From assembly GCA_018432315.1 (NCBI GenBank), contig JAHDLB010000007.1, positions 62,001-126,000 of the forward strand: 64,000 nt of DNA, given 5' to 3'. The DNA comes from Anaerolineae bacterium (GTDB lineage: Bacteria > Chloroflexota > Anaerolineae > Aggregatilineales > Aggregatilineaceae). A program made the position numbers and the translations under genes. The first letter of the stretch is position 1. Each line of letters opens with the position of its first letter. The notes beneath the pieces were generated by a model. The model was given only the letters and a program-made list of their open reading frames with translations, was not told the origin of the DNA and ran no database searches. This document shows positions 53,296-63,371 of this stretch, piece after piece.

Positions 53296-53305
53296 CCCCC
53301 GCCTG

Positions 53306-54430
53306 TCAGGCCATCACCGCGACCGTCTGGCCGGTCGCGCCGCTCTCGGTGGCGGCAAGCGCGACCGCCAGGCTCGCCAGTCCGTCCTCCGGCGTGACGA
53401 CCAGCGGCGCGTCCCCCCGGATCGCCGCGACGAGAGTCCGCATCCCCGCCTGGATGGCGCGCCGGTAATCCCCCTGGCGGTCGGGCGCCTCGATTCGCGC
53501 TTCCACGCGCGCGGCGAGCGTCTCGGTCGCGCCCCCATGCGCGACGACGGCGCGCTCGCCCTCGTACCGCGCCAGCACGCGGAGATCGCCGCCCAGCATC
53601 TCGCCGAGCGCGGCCAGCCCGCCCGCATCGACCAGCCCCGACAGCGCCAGTTCGGTGGGAATCCAGCCGGACAGCGTGAGGTGACCGCGCGCGCACGCGA
53701 CGCGAATCGTGGTCTGCTCGATGAAACCGATCCGGTTGAAGCTGTGATAGAACGTCGCCAGGACGCTATCCCCATAGCGGACGGTCGCGCTCACCCGGTC
53801 CGCGCGGCCATCATCCCGCGCCTGGACCGTGCCGCTGGCAGCGTCCGGCCCGCGGCCTGCCAGTTGGTTGCACGCGTCGAAGAAGTGAACGCCGTGCTCC
53901 ACGTGAATCCCACCGCTCTGCGCCGGGTCCCAAAACCAGTGATCGGGCAGCAACGTGTCGTCCGTGGCGAAGTTCTCCAGCGAAAAATACTGCAGCGGGC
54001 CGAACGCGCCGCTCCGGACGATCTGCGCGGTGAGTTGGTGCAGGGGATGGAAGCGCAGCACGTAATCGACCGTAAGCTGGACTCCCGCCTCGCGCGCCGC
54101 CCCGATGACCCGCCGCGCATCGTCGAGCGACGTGGCGAGCGGCTTCTCGACGAACAAGTGCTTGCCCGCCCGCGCTGCGCCCAGCGCCATCGACGCGTGC
54201 AGGTGGGGCGGCGTGTTGATCGCCACGATGTCCACGCCGGGATCGGCCAGCAGGTCCTCGAAACGCGTGTAGACGCGCGCGCCGAACGCTGCCGCCATCC
54301 GGGCGCGGGCCGGGTCCACATCGGCGGCAGCGGCGACGGCGCACTCCGGCATCTCGGCGAACGCGTCCAGGCAGAAGCGCCCGAAACCGCCCACCCCGGC
54401 CAGCCCGATCCCCATTCTGTGCTCAGCCAT
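53306..54430 (-). CDS. Gfo/Idh/MocA family oxidoreductase
   Basis: The 374-residue protein has an N-terminal dinucleotide-binding region (GIGLAGVGGFGRFCLDAFAE), then NTPPHLHASMA and the EKP motif (LFVEKPLATSL). The catalytic-region histidine stretch GGIHVEHGVHFFD near the middle is intact. The family oxidises or reduces sugars, inositols and glycosides with NAD(P), and some members cleave glycosides by a redox route. It sits 12 bases downstream of GH130 in a glycan operon, so it probably converts a sugar released by these enzymes. Confidence 0.9.
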   Translation of the reverse strand: MAEHRMGIGLAGVGGFGRFCLDAFAEMPECAVAAAADVDPARARMAAAFGARVYTRFEDLLADPGVDIVAINTPPHLHASMALGAARAGKHLFVEKPLATSLDDARRVIGAAREAGVQLTVDYVLRFHPLHQLTAQIVRSGAFGPLQYFSLENFATDDTLLPDHWFWDPAQSGGIHVEHGVHFFDACNQLAGRGPDAASGTVQARDDGRADRVSATVRYGDSVLATFYHSFNRIGFIEQTTIRVACARGHLTLSGWIPTELALSGLVDAGGLAALGEMLGGDLRVLARYEGERAVVAHGGATETLAARVEARIEAPDRQGDYRRAIQAGMRTLVAAIRGDAPLVVTPEDGLASLAVALAATESGATGQTVAVMA

Positions 54431-54442
54431 GCCACCCCCTGG

Positions 54443-55321
54443 TTATGTCTTGGCGAAGGCGCGAACCTCCGCCTTGCTGACCGACGCGACCGCCATGACG
54501 TGATCGCCGCCGCCGTAGTAAATGTGATAGGCGTCCTCGGTTTCGATGCCGCCGCAGGTGAACACGACGTTGGGCACGTCGCCCCACTGCTCGAACGGCC
54601 CCAGCGGGCAGAGGACCGGCTCGTCCTGGCGCTTGAGAATCCGCGCCGGGTCGTCCAGGTCGTGCAGCGCCACGCCCAGGCAGTAGACGCGGTCTTCGTT
54701 GTAGCCGTGATAGATGTTGAGCCAGCCCCACGGCGTCTTGAAGACCGGCCCGCCCGCGCCGATGCGCACGCTGTCCCACTGGCCGGGCCGCGGTTGCATG
54801 ATGCTCTGGTGATCGGTCCAGTGCAGCAGGTCGTCCGAATAGGCCAGCCAGATGTCCGGCGGGCGGCGGTGGAACATGGCGTAGCGACCGCCAATCTTCT
54901 CCGGGAACAGGACCGCATCCTTGTTGTCTTCGTCCGGCAGCACGACGCCCAGCCGCTCCCACGCGATCAGGTTCGTGCTGCGCGCCAGCGCGACGCGCGT
55001 CCCCTGCGGCGAGTACGCGGTGTAGAGCATGTAAAACACGCCGTCCAGCTCGGTGACGCGCGGGTCCTCCACGCCAAAGGATTCAACCTCGTTCGCCGGA
55101 GCCACCACCGGCTCGGCCAGGCGGTTGAAGTGATACCCGTCGGCGCTGACCGCGCACCCGATCCGCGAGATGCGGTCCAGGCCTTGGGCGCGGTAGAGCA
55201 TGTAGATCAGGCCATTGTGGCGCGCCATCGCCGCGTTGAAGACGTTATCCGTCTCCCAGGCATTCAGCGGAGACGGGACCAGCAGCGGGTTTCCCGGATA
55301 GCGCGTCAGTGTCAAGCTCAT
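54443..55321 (-). CDS. GH130 family enzyme (beta-mannoside phosphorylase or mannosidase type)
   Basis: The 292-residue protein has a five-bladed propeller-type pattern with the GH130 landmark GVEDPRVT near residue 82, LYRAQG, and repeated ILKR/RRPPDIWLAYS-like segments. GH130 members act on beta-mannosides, some with phosphate and others by hydrolysis. Which class this is would depend on phosphate-binding residues I cannot align here. It has no signal peptide, so it acts in the cytoplasm on imported oligosaccharides. This is the strongest clue that the locus handles a mannose-containing glycan. A GAGAGAGG element precedes the ATG. Confidence 0.85.
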   Translation of the reverse strand: MSLTLTRYPGNPLLVPSPLNAWETDNVFNAAMARHNGLIYMLYRAQGLDRISRIGCAVSADGYHFNRLAEPVVAPANEVESFGVEDPRVTELDGVFYMLYTAYSPQGTRVALARSTNLIAWERLGVVLPDEDNKDAVLFPEKIGGRYAMFHRRPPDIWLAYSDDLLHWTDHQSIMQPRPGQWDSVRIGAGGPVFKTPWGWLNIYHGYNEDRVYCLGVALHDLDDPARILKRQDEPVLCPLGPFEQWGDVPNVVFTCGGIETEDAYHIYYGGGDHVMAVASVSKAEVRAFAKT

Positions 55322-55345
55322 CGTTCCTCTCTCCTTGTTACGATG

Positions 55346-55969
55346 TCATACAACCATGTCGGGCAGTTTGCCATATTTAGTCAGGCGTTCGGTCACGGCC
55401 CGGCTGCCCAGCAGCGCGACAAAACTGGTCAGAAAAACCGCGAGCGGCAGGATGGTCAACAGGCTGAGCACCAGCGCCAGCGCGGCCGTGCCCAACAGGA
55501 CGAAATCGTAGACCGGATTCGCCAGCGCCAGAAAGAGCGCGTTCTTCAGCGCGAGCCGCAGGTGCGCCACCGGCTGCACGACCAGAAACGGCCAGGTGTA
55601 GAACTGCACGGCGATCCACAACAACCCGGCGCACACGAACATCACCTGGATGAACACGCCCACGGCGCCCGCCGTCCTGCCGTAAAAGTCGATCCCCACC
55701 ACGAGGATCGCGGCCACGACCGCGTTCGCCAGCGCCCAGCGATAGCTCACCCAGGCGTAGCGCTGCATCCCCAGCCACAGATCGCTGAAGTGCGCGCCCT
55801 TGCCCCGCGCGAGGCTGTGGGTCACCACGTACAGGCCGGCGGTCGCGGGCGGCAGCAGGATCACCGTCATGCCCAGCAGGAACCACACAAAGTTCATCGT
55901 CGCCAGCCCGACCAGGCCGTTATACCAGTCACGGACGGTTTCCCACACGACATCCAACGCGGCGCGCAT
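55346..55969 (-). CDS. DUF624 (YesL-like) membrane protein
   Basis: This 207-residue protein has about four or five membrane helices and a start of the YesL type (VRDWYNGLVGLATMNFVWFL, then LLPPATAGLYVV). DUF624 members are found in sugar ABC and glycan utilisation operons, but their exact task is unknown. The ATG at 55969 shares its first base with the preceding TGA, so its translation is coupled to the large secreted protein. It lies 24 bases before the GH130 gene. Confidence 0.85.
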   Translation of the reverse strand: MRAALDVVWETVRDWYNGLVGLATMNFVWFLLGMTVILLPPATAGLYVVTHSLARGKGAHFSDLWLGMQRYAWVSYRWALANAVVAAILVVGIDFYGRTAGAVGVFIQVMFVCAGLLWIAVQFYTWPFLVVQPVAHLRLALKNALFLALANPVYDFVLLGTAALALVLSLLTILPLAVFLTSFVALLGSRAVTERLTKYGKLPDMVV

Positions 55970-58467
55970 CACGGCTCCTCGGCCACGATCACGTCGCCGG
56001 TGCGCGTGTCGTAGGTGAGCGTCAGCCGCGCGCCGTCCGGCCCGGCAAACACGCGCTGCGCGACGACCGGCTGGATCAGGAAGCCATCGACGTCCACGCG
56101 GCGCAGCGGCTCCGACCCGGCATAGGTCACGTGCAGGACATGGTCGCCCTCGGCCAGCGCCACCGGCCCATCGCCCACCCGATCGAGCCACAGGTAGCGG
56201 CGATCCGGGGCCGTGTTGGCGGGCACGACCATCTGATCGCCGCCGTCCAGCGACACGCCCACCGCCAGCGCGCGATCGCCCGCCGCCAGCACTTCCTCCG
56301 CGCCGCCCAGCGCGTCCAGGTCGCTGAGATCGTTCACCAGGATCAGCGTCGCCAAGTTCGACGCGGTATCGGGATCGGCGCCGGTCAGGTCGAGGAACGA
56401 GTCGCCGCCGATGCCGCGCCCCACCTCCACACCCAGCTCCTGCCCCGCCGCGATGGTCCGCACGCGCAGCGATCGAAACGGCAGCCGCGCCTCGTAGACG
56501 TAGCCACCGCCGCCCTCGAACGCCTGCCACGCCAGCTCCGCACCCGGGAACCACGTCGAGGCGACCCAGTCCCACACCTGGGGGCCGCGCGGCGTCTGGG
56601 CCAGCGTCACCTTGGCGCTCACGCGCTGGCCGCGCCCGCCCGCATCGACATAGACCCACAGCGCGTCATAGCTCCACACCGACGGGCCGATCTCCGGCTG
56701 CTCGAACACCGGATCGCGCACCGACGCGGCCAGGTAGAGATTGTCGTCGTCCCACATGAACCGGACGTCGAAGCTGTCCACCTCCGGGCCGCGCCACAGC
56801 GCCGCGCCGCGCAGGAACTGGCGCTGCGTATTGGCCGAGAAGACCGGCACGTCCGCCCATTCGTCGAGCACGCCGTCGATGGCCGGGGCCGCCGGGGCGC
56901 GCGTGGCGACCAGCGTCGTCTCCTCGCTGGCGATGGCCTGCCGCTGGTGGGCGATGTACAGCCAATAGTCGCCCGCCTCCGGCACGCTGAACGGGATCTC
57001 CAGCACGTCGCCCGCGCCCAGGCTGTAGTACTGGCCGAAGCTGAAGTACGCCTCGCCGGTCCAATCGCGCTCGCGGAAGTCCGGCTTGCCCGCGACCGGT
57101 GTGCCCGATTCGGCCTCGACGCGGACGTAGGGCCGGGCGGCGGCTTCCTGATAGTCGAGATAGCGGGCGGCGACCGGGTCCTCGTGGACCACCAGCAGGG
57201 CCAGCAGCGCCTCGATGGTGGATTCCGCGCCCGCGTTGCGGTTGATGCGCCACTCGACCGGCCCATCGACGCCGTCGAAGCAGCGCCCGGTTTCGGGATC
57301 GTAGACCGGCACGCCCGCCATGTTGTTCCCGAAGAACCACGAGGCCGCCAGCCCGGCGTAGCGCGCGTATTTCTCCTGGCCTGTCGCGCGGTAGAGGGCC
57401 ATGTAGCCCTGCACCAGCATATCGGTCCCATACGCGATCTGCCCCAGGCGGCGCGGCAGGATGCCGATCTCGCGGATGCGCTCGAACGCAAGCTGGCGCA
57501 GCATGAAGGTTTCCGCCTCGTAGGCCGCCGAGTCGATCCAGTCCCCCCGGTTCAGCGCCGCGCCCGCCTCGGCCAGCGCGTGGACCATGTGGCTGCCCCA
57601 GGCGTGCCAGTAGCCGGGCGCGTTGGTCGTGACCGGGTGCATCCCGAACGGATAGGTGGCGCTGTCGCCCAGCACGTACTCGCTGATCCCGCTGGCGACG
57701 TGTTCGATCAGCGCCTCCGTCGTGGCGTTCGGATTGGCGCGGTAGTAGCCGGTGAGGGCCAGCAGCATCACCGCGGAGACGTCCGCCGCGCCGCCCGGAA
57801 TCCACGCCGGGATCGAGAAGCCGTGCAACTGGCTGTACACGCCGCGATTGTGCAGCACGTCCCCGGCCAGCGCGCGCTCGGTGCGCTGGTAGGCAGCCTG
57901 CAAGTCGGCGGCGTAGGCCGGATCGACTCCCGCGAAGACGCGGGCGCCCTCGGCCAGCGCCCACAGGCCGCGCATCGCCCACCAGCCGGTGAGCGTCTTG
58001 TAGCTGGTGATCCCCTCCGTGTTGATCGTCCCTTCGGCATCGAACACGAAGTTATAGAACCAGCCATCCTCCGCCTGCATGTAGCGCGCGAAGTCCAGGC
58101 ACAGGCGCGCCTGGTCCAGCGCCCGCGCGTCGCCGGTTTGCTCGTAGTAAGCCAGGTACACCAGCCCGGCGCGTGCCACGTCGTCCACCGCGGCGATGCC
58201 CTCCCCCGCCGCATCGACCCACGCGTACTCCGGATACTCGGAGTAGATGTGCACGATCGCCACGTCCCGATCGCCAAACGTGACCGGCTCGGTGAGGAAC
58301 AGCAGGTGTTCGAGGTTCACGAGACCGTGACGCATCGGGCCATCCTGCCCGCGAACGGCGGGCACGCCCAGGGGCGCGATCGCCGCCGCGACGATGCCCA
58401 GCGCGATCAGCAGCGCGCACGGCGCGCGCAGCCCCGCACGAAACCCCGGCAGTCGAACGTGCGCCAT
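55969..58467 (-). CDS. large secreted (alpha/alpha)-barrel-like protein with a CBM9-like module
   Basis: The 832-residue protein has a signal peptide (about 1-40) with VRG before Gln. The next 400 residues are a helical barrel-like region with GWFYNFVFDAEG and PGYWHAWGSHMVHAL. A beta-sandwich stretch follows, and a CBM9-like module spans about 522-690 (PAIDGVLDEWADVPVF, FMWDDDNLYLAASVRDPVF, then the Trp-containing end of the module). It resembles no catalytic family I can name, so the reaction is unknown. The CBM9-like part suggests it binds glycan outside the cell. It is followed by DUF624 and preceded by a permease gene at 5 bases. Confidence 0.75.
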   Translation of the reverse strand: MAHVRLPGFRAGLRAPCALLIALGIVAAAIAPLGVPAVRGQDGPMRHGLVNLEHLLFLTEPVTFGDRDVAIVHIYSEYPEYAWVDAAGEGIAAVDDVARAGLVYLAYYEQTGDARALDQARLCLDFARYMQAEDGWFYNFVFDAEGTINTEGITSYKTLTGWWAMRGLWALAEGARVFAGVDPAYAADLQAAYQRTERALAGDVLHNRGVYSQLHGFSIPAWIPGGAADVSAVMLLALTGYYRANPNATTEALIEHVASGISEYVLGDSATYPFGMHPVTTNAPGYWHAWGSHMVHALAEAGAALNRGDWIDSAAYEAETFMLRQLAFERIREIGILPRRLGQIAYGTDMLVQGYMALYRATGQEKYARYAGLAASWFFGNNMAGVPVYDPETGRCFDGVDGPVEWRINRNAGAESTIEALLALLVVHEDPVAARYLDYQEAAARPYVRVEAESGTPVAGKPDFRERDWTGEAYFSFGQYYSLGAGDVLEIPFSVPEAGDYWLYIAHQRQAIASEETTLVATRAPAAPAIDGVLDEWADVPVFSANTQRQFLRGAALWRGPEVDSFDVRFMWDDDNLYLAASVRDPVFEQPEIGPSVWSYDALWVYVDAGGRGQRVSAKVTLAQTPRGPQVWDWVASTWFPGAELAWQAFEGGGGYVYEARLPFRSLRVRTIAAGQELGVEVGRGIGGDSFLDLTGADPDTASNLATLILVNDLSDLDALGGAEEVLAAGDRALAVGVSLDGGDQMVVPANTAPDRRYLWLDRVGDGPVALAEGDHVLHVTYAGSEPLRRVDVDGFLIQPVVAQRVFAGPDGARLTLTYDTRTGDVIVAEEP

Positions 58468-58472
58468 CGCCC

Positions 58473-59392
<920 letters not shown>

Positions 59393-59396
<4 letters not shown>

Positions 59397-60565
59397 GCGC
59401 CTCCCGCTTCTTTCTCGCGCGCGCCTTCGTAGAACACCCAGGCCGCCGAGGACCGGAACACCAGCAGCGTGATCGCAATGATAAAGACGGCATACAGCCA
59501 GCCAACCGCCGACGCGTATCCCATCCGGCCAAAGTTGAAGGCTTCGTTGTATAAGAACCAGTTCACGAACCAGCCATCTTCGCGCTCGGTTGGAATGAAC
59601 GCCTGCTCGGTGAACAGTTGCAGCGCCCCAATTACCCCCATGATCAGCACGTAGAACAACGTCGGGCTGAGCATCGGGATCGTGACGTGCCGGAATTTGA
59701 CCCAGTTCCCCGCGCCATCGATCGACGCGGCCTCGTACAGGTCCGGCGGGATGTTCTTGAGCCCCGCCAGCAGGATCACCGTGTTCGCGCCGAAGATGCC
59801 CCACATGCTCATGATCACGAACGACGGCAGCACGAGGTTCTTGTCGGTGAACCAGCCGAGCGGCTCGGAATTGGTCAGGTCGTAGATGGGACCCAGCGCC
59901 CAGTTGATCAGGCCGCGGTTGGGCGCAAACAGCCAGAACCACAGCAGCGCCACCGCCGCCGCCGGAAGCACCGCCGGCAGGTAATACAGCGTGCGCCAGT
60001 AGCCCACCCCTTTCACATTCTGGTTGAGCAGCAGCGCGACCCCCAGCGCGCCGGCCATCCCCAGCGGAATCGACAGGACCGCGTAACGCAGCGTCAGCCA
60101 GATGGCTCGCCACAGATAGATATCCGTGGCGGCAATAACGTAGCGCGTGTCGCCGATCACGACGCTGTCCAGCTCGCGGTAGCGCACGATGTCCGGCCCT
60201 TCGGCCTGCAACTGGCCGAGCTTGGCGATCGACACGCGCTCATCCTTGTCGAATTCCACGATCTTGAAGGACAGCGCGCGCTTGTAGTTGAAGAGCGGGT
60301 CCTTGAGCGACCTGGGCTCGTCCCACAAAATGTTGTATTCGGTGAACCCCAAATAAAACGACAGCAGAATCGGGAAGGCGGTCAGCAGGATGCGGCCAAC
60401 CAGCCAGGGCGTGATCAGCGCGAAGCCGGTCGCCGCCTCCCGTTTGACCCCCAGTTTGCGCAAGCCTTGATAAGTCAGGTAGATCAGCAGGGCCAGCACG
60501 ATGGCCGTGCCTATGTAGCGCAGGAAGGTTGGGTAGTACGAATTAAAGGCTCCAGGATCGCCCAT
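59393..60565 (-). CDS. carbohydrate ABC transporter permease (MalF type) with long outer loop, glycan locus
   Basis: The 390-residue protein is longer than most. It has an extra N-terminal helix ([19 protein letters not shown]) and an extracytoplasmic loop of about 75 residues after the second helix, before [20 protein letters not shown]. The coupling loop [20 protein letters not shown] is intact. The extra loop may interact with the binding protein. It lies after the stem-loop at 60591-60619 and overlaps the next permease by four bases. Confidence 0.9.
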
Positions 60566-60590
60566 CGCCGGGCCTCCTTCATGCTAGACG

Positions 60591-60619
60591 GGCAGGAGCG
60601 GAACGGTTCCGCTCCTGCC
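60591..60619 (-). promoter_or_regulatory. intercistronic stem-loop, glycan-locus importer
   Basis: GGCAGGAGCGGAA (60591-60603) pairs perfectly with TTCCGCTCCTGCC (60607-60619) around a three-base loop, the strongest of the five such structures. It lies between the binding-protein stop (60650) and the permease start (60565). Confidence 0.75.
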
Positions 60620-60649
60620 TGCCGGGCTCGTCCTGTCCACTGGGCCGGC

Positions 60650-61885
60650 CTATTGCGAGGCCAGCACGTCCTCGAGCAAGATTCGCGCGTCGGGGGCCAG
60701 CGCTTCGGCGGTGTCCTCACCGTTGAAGGCCGGGTTGAAGTAGTCGCCCCAGATCACGTCGTTGAACTCAAGATAGCCGGGGAACAGCGTGAAGCCACGC
60801 ATGTACGGCACGGCGGCGATGATGTCTTCGGCGTTGGCCTCTTTGCGCGGCTCGGAGGCTACCAGGTGCTCGACCGTCGCCTGCGAAACGCGCGGCGAGA
60901 CGATCTTCCAGCTATGGATGCCCTCGGTCAGCATGACCAGCGCCTCGTAGGCTTCGTCGGGGTGCTCGGTCTTGGCATTGATAGCCGTGGCGGCGATCCA
61001 CGCGAAGGTGGTGTTCTCGCCGGTGGCGTTGCCCTTCGGCACGGGCGAAACGCCCACATTCAGCCCTTCGACGCGGTCCAGATCATCCGCCGCGCCGCCC
61101 ATGAACATCGCCAGGCGCCCGGCCTTGAACATCTCGCCAAAGCCTTCCTCAGCGATCGTTTCCTGAGAGGGGCAGCATTCCTCGTTGTAGATCATGTCGG
61201 CGTAGAACTGCACCGCCTCGATCACCGCCGGGTCGTCCACTGGCGACTCGGCCAGGTCCTCGCTCACGACGTCGCCACCGTTGCCCCAGATCCAGATGTA
61301 GGGCGGCGGCCAGCCGTTGAGTGAGAACCCGTAGTGCTCCTCGTTGGTCAGCGCGATGGCGGCTTCCTTGAACTGGTCCCAGGTCCAGTCCGCGTTAGGG
61401 TACTCGTGGCCCATGGCGTCGAAGATGTCCTTGTTGTAGTACAGGACAACCGGCTGCGCGATCCACGGCAGGCCGTAGACGCCTTCACCCATGGCGACCG
61501 TCTGCCAGACACCGGGGAAGTAGTCGTCGGGGTTGGCCGTGTCGCGGTCGTCATTCGCCAGGTAGTCGGAAATGTCGAGCAGCACGCCGTCGAATGCCCA
61601 GGGCATATGGTCCTGGTCCAACCACATCAGGTCGGCAGCTTCGCCGCCCGCCAGCGCGGTCTGGAGCACGGTGTAGTAATCGGATGGCTTCGGCTCGTGA
61701 ACGATCTGGAAGGCGTCTTGCGACGCGTTGACGTCGTCGATGATCGCCTGGAACTCGGCGGCTTCGTCGACGCCCGCCCAGGTCGTGATCCGGAGGGTAA
61801 CCGGTTCTTGTGCGCGAGAGGTGGCGAGAGGCAGCAGCGCCACCGCCATCGCCAACACGATAGCTATTCGCAAATACTTAGCCAT
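60650..61885 (-). CDS. extracellular carbohydrate-binding protein (ABC importer) of the glycan locus
   Basis: The 411-residue protein has a signal peptide ending TSRA before Gln and a family 1 sugar-binding fold (VTLRITTWAGVDEAAEFQAI, YYTVLQTALAGGEAADLMWL, VLYYNKDIFDAMGHEYP). A purine-rich GAGGAGAG lies before the ATG at 61885. It is the first transport gene of the ten-gene locus, 86 bases after the lacI stop. The ligand is unknown. The presence of GH130 makes a mannose-containing oligosaccharide one possibility. Confidence 0.88.
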   Translation of the reverse strand: MAKYLRIAIVLAMAVALLPLATSRAQEPVTLRITTWAGVDEAAEFQAIIDDVNASQDAFQIVHEPKPSDYYTVLQTALAGGEAADLMWLDQDHMPWAFDGVLLDISDYLANDDRDTANPDDYFPGVWQTVAMGEGVYGLPWIAQPVVLYYNKDIFDAMGHEYPNADWTWDQFKEAAIALTNEEHYGFSLNGWPPPYIWIWGNGGDVVSEDLAESPVDDPAVIEAVQFYADMIYNEECCPSQETIAEEGFGEMFKAGRLAMFMGGAADDLDRVEGLNVGVSPVPKGNATGENTTFAWIAATAINAKTEHPDEAYEALVMLTEGIHSWKIVSPRVSQATVEHLVASEPRKEANAEDIIAAVPYMRGFTLFPGYLEFNDVIWGDYFNPAFNGEDTAEALAPDARILLEDVLASQ

Positions 61886-61971
61886 GTCGAGTCTCTCCTC
61901 TTTTAGGTTGCTAAACAATTTACGAACAAGGCGTATCGAACTTGTTTTCCGCCAGTAACCACGCCTCCTTT

Positions 61972-63030
61972 CTACCTGCTTGCTGCGGGCATAGAGCCGG
62001 CCTCGTCTTGATCATCAGGAGAACAGCCGCATGATTGGCGCACCATGAGTTCGGTGCCAATGCGGAGCTGGAAGCTGGCCGGTGCGTCGCGGTCGATCCG
62101 GTCGATCAAGCGCCGCGCCGCCTGGATGCCGATCTCGCGCCAGGAAATGCGCACCGTGGTCAGCGGCGGATCGTGCAAAGGCGCCCAGCCCACGTTGTCG
62201 AACCCGACGACGGCCACGTCGTCCGGCACGCGGAGGCCCTGCTCTTTGCACGCCCGGATCGCGCCGAAAGCCGTGGCGTCGTTCACCGCGATCACCCCTT
62301 CCAGGTCGGGAAAGCGCTCCAGCGCCTCGTACATGGCGCGGTAGCCGGTCTGCATCGTGGTGTCTTCCATGTAGACCACGCGCGCCTCGGCCCCGACCTC
62401 GCCCAGCGCATTCTCGTATCCCTGGCACCGCTCGCGGCTGCTGAGCCAGTCGGCGGGGCCGGAGAAGAACGCCAGGTTGTGAAGGTCGTGCGCCGCGATC
62501 AGGTGGCGCGTGATGCTGTAGCTCCCGGCCACGTTGTCGCACAAGATGGCGTCGCTGCGCGTTTCGTTCAGCAGGTTGTCGACCAGCACGAACGGGATAT
62601 TGCTGCTGTGCAGTTGGATGATGAACGACGCTTTCAGCTCCGGCCCCACCAGGATCACGCCGTCCGTTCGCTGCTGGCCGATGATCGGCACACGCAGCGC
62701 GTCTTGCATCATGCCCTGGTTGACGAAGGTCGTGATGATGTGGTAACCGTGCTCCCGCGCCTCGTGATCGACGCCCAGCATCGTCTCGTCGGGGAAATTG
62801 CAGATGGGCTGTTGGGGCGCGCGGTCGTACATGATCAGGCCGAGCGTATACGTGCGCGAGGTGGCGAGCCCTTTGGCCGCCGCGTTGGGCATGTAGCCCA
62901 TATCGCGGGCAATAGCCAGCACGCGCTCGCGCGTGTCGGCATTCACGCCCGCGCGGTCATTGAGCGTGCGCGACACGGTGGCGATCGAGACCCCGGCTTT
63001 TTCCGCGATGGTTTCCAGGCTTGGTTTCAT
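61972..63030 (-). CDS. LacI-family regulator of the glycan locus
   Basis: The 352-residue protein has the helix-turn-helix LETIAEKAGVSIATVSRTLN and hinge AAAKGLATSRTYTLGLI, and an effector domain ending GTELMVRQSCGCS. I use the ATG at 63030, because the helix-turn-helix starts directly after it. It is the first gene of the minus-strand glycan locus, with its own promoter and operator upstream. It probably represses itself and the whole locus. Confidence 0.92.
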   Translation of the reverse strand: MKPSLETIAEKAGVSIATVSRTLNDRAGVNADTRERVLAIARDMGYMPNAAAKGLATSRTYTLGLIMYDRAPQQPICNFPDETMLGVDHEAREHGYHIITTFVNQGMMQDALRVPIIGQQRTDGVILVGPELKASFIIQLHSSNIPFVLVDNLLNETRSDAILCDNVAGSYSITRHLIAAHDLHNLAFFSGPADWLSSRERCQGYENALGEVGAEARVVYMEDTTMQTGYRAMYEALERFPDLEGVIAVNDATAFGAIRACKEQGLRVPDDVAVVGFDNVGWAPLHDPPLTTVRISWREIGIQAARRLIDRIDRDAPASFQLRIGTELMVRQSCGCSPDDQDEAGSMPAASR

Positions 63031-63147
63031 TGACAGCGCCTCCGGAAGGGGTGAGTGCAACGTCACGGACCTGCATGCCTGAGCGCGTGGACGAGAGCGC
63101 TCATCGGGAACAGTGTGACACCGCAGCCAGTTCATTGCAAAAATAAC

Positions 63148-63192
63148 GTAAGCGCTTGCAATCACAATACGACGAAATCCAAAGAATGTCAA
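63148..63192 (-). promoter_or_regulatory. promoter and LacI operator of the glycan locus
   Basis: On the minus strand a perfect TTGACA (63192-63187) is 17 bases from TATTGT (63169-63164), giving a start near 63157 and a leader of about 127 bases. The near-palindrome GTAAGCGCTTGC (63148-63159) overlaps the transcription start. The remaining bases of 63031-63371 hold no gene I can support. Confidence 0.75.
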
Positions 63193-63371
63193 GGGATTGG
63201 GCGCGAAGACGATCGCCTCCGGTCGTCCAGCAACCTCCCAACCTTTTGGGCTTGTCAGAATTCGCAAATTCGGCGAAGATATTAATTGAAGGATGATCGA
63301 AAACAGACGCAAAACTGTACCTCCACCGGACCGGCGTCTTGAGCGATGCTATTTGACAGGGCAATACCGCG

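Noticed and set aside
63095-63102. GAGCGCTC upstream of the glycan-locus lacI, identical to the core of another LacI site
   Set aside because: The flanks are not palindromic, and the better GTAAGCGCTTGC at 63148-63159 already fits the promoter. An 8-base match is expected by chance in GC-rich DNA.
63245-63290. TTGTCA and GATATT as a promoter for the NfeD-type gene
   Set aside because: The spacing is about 20 bases and the imperfect palindromes nearby give no consistent element.
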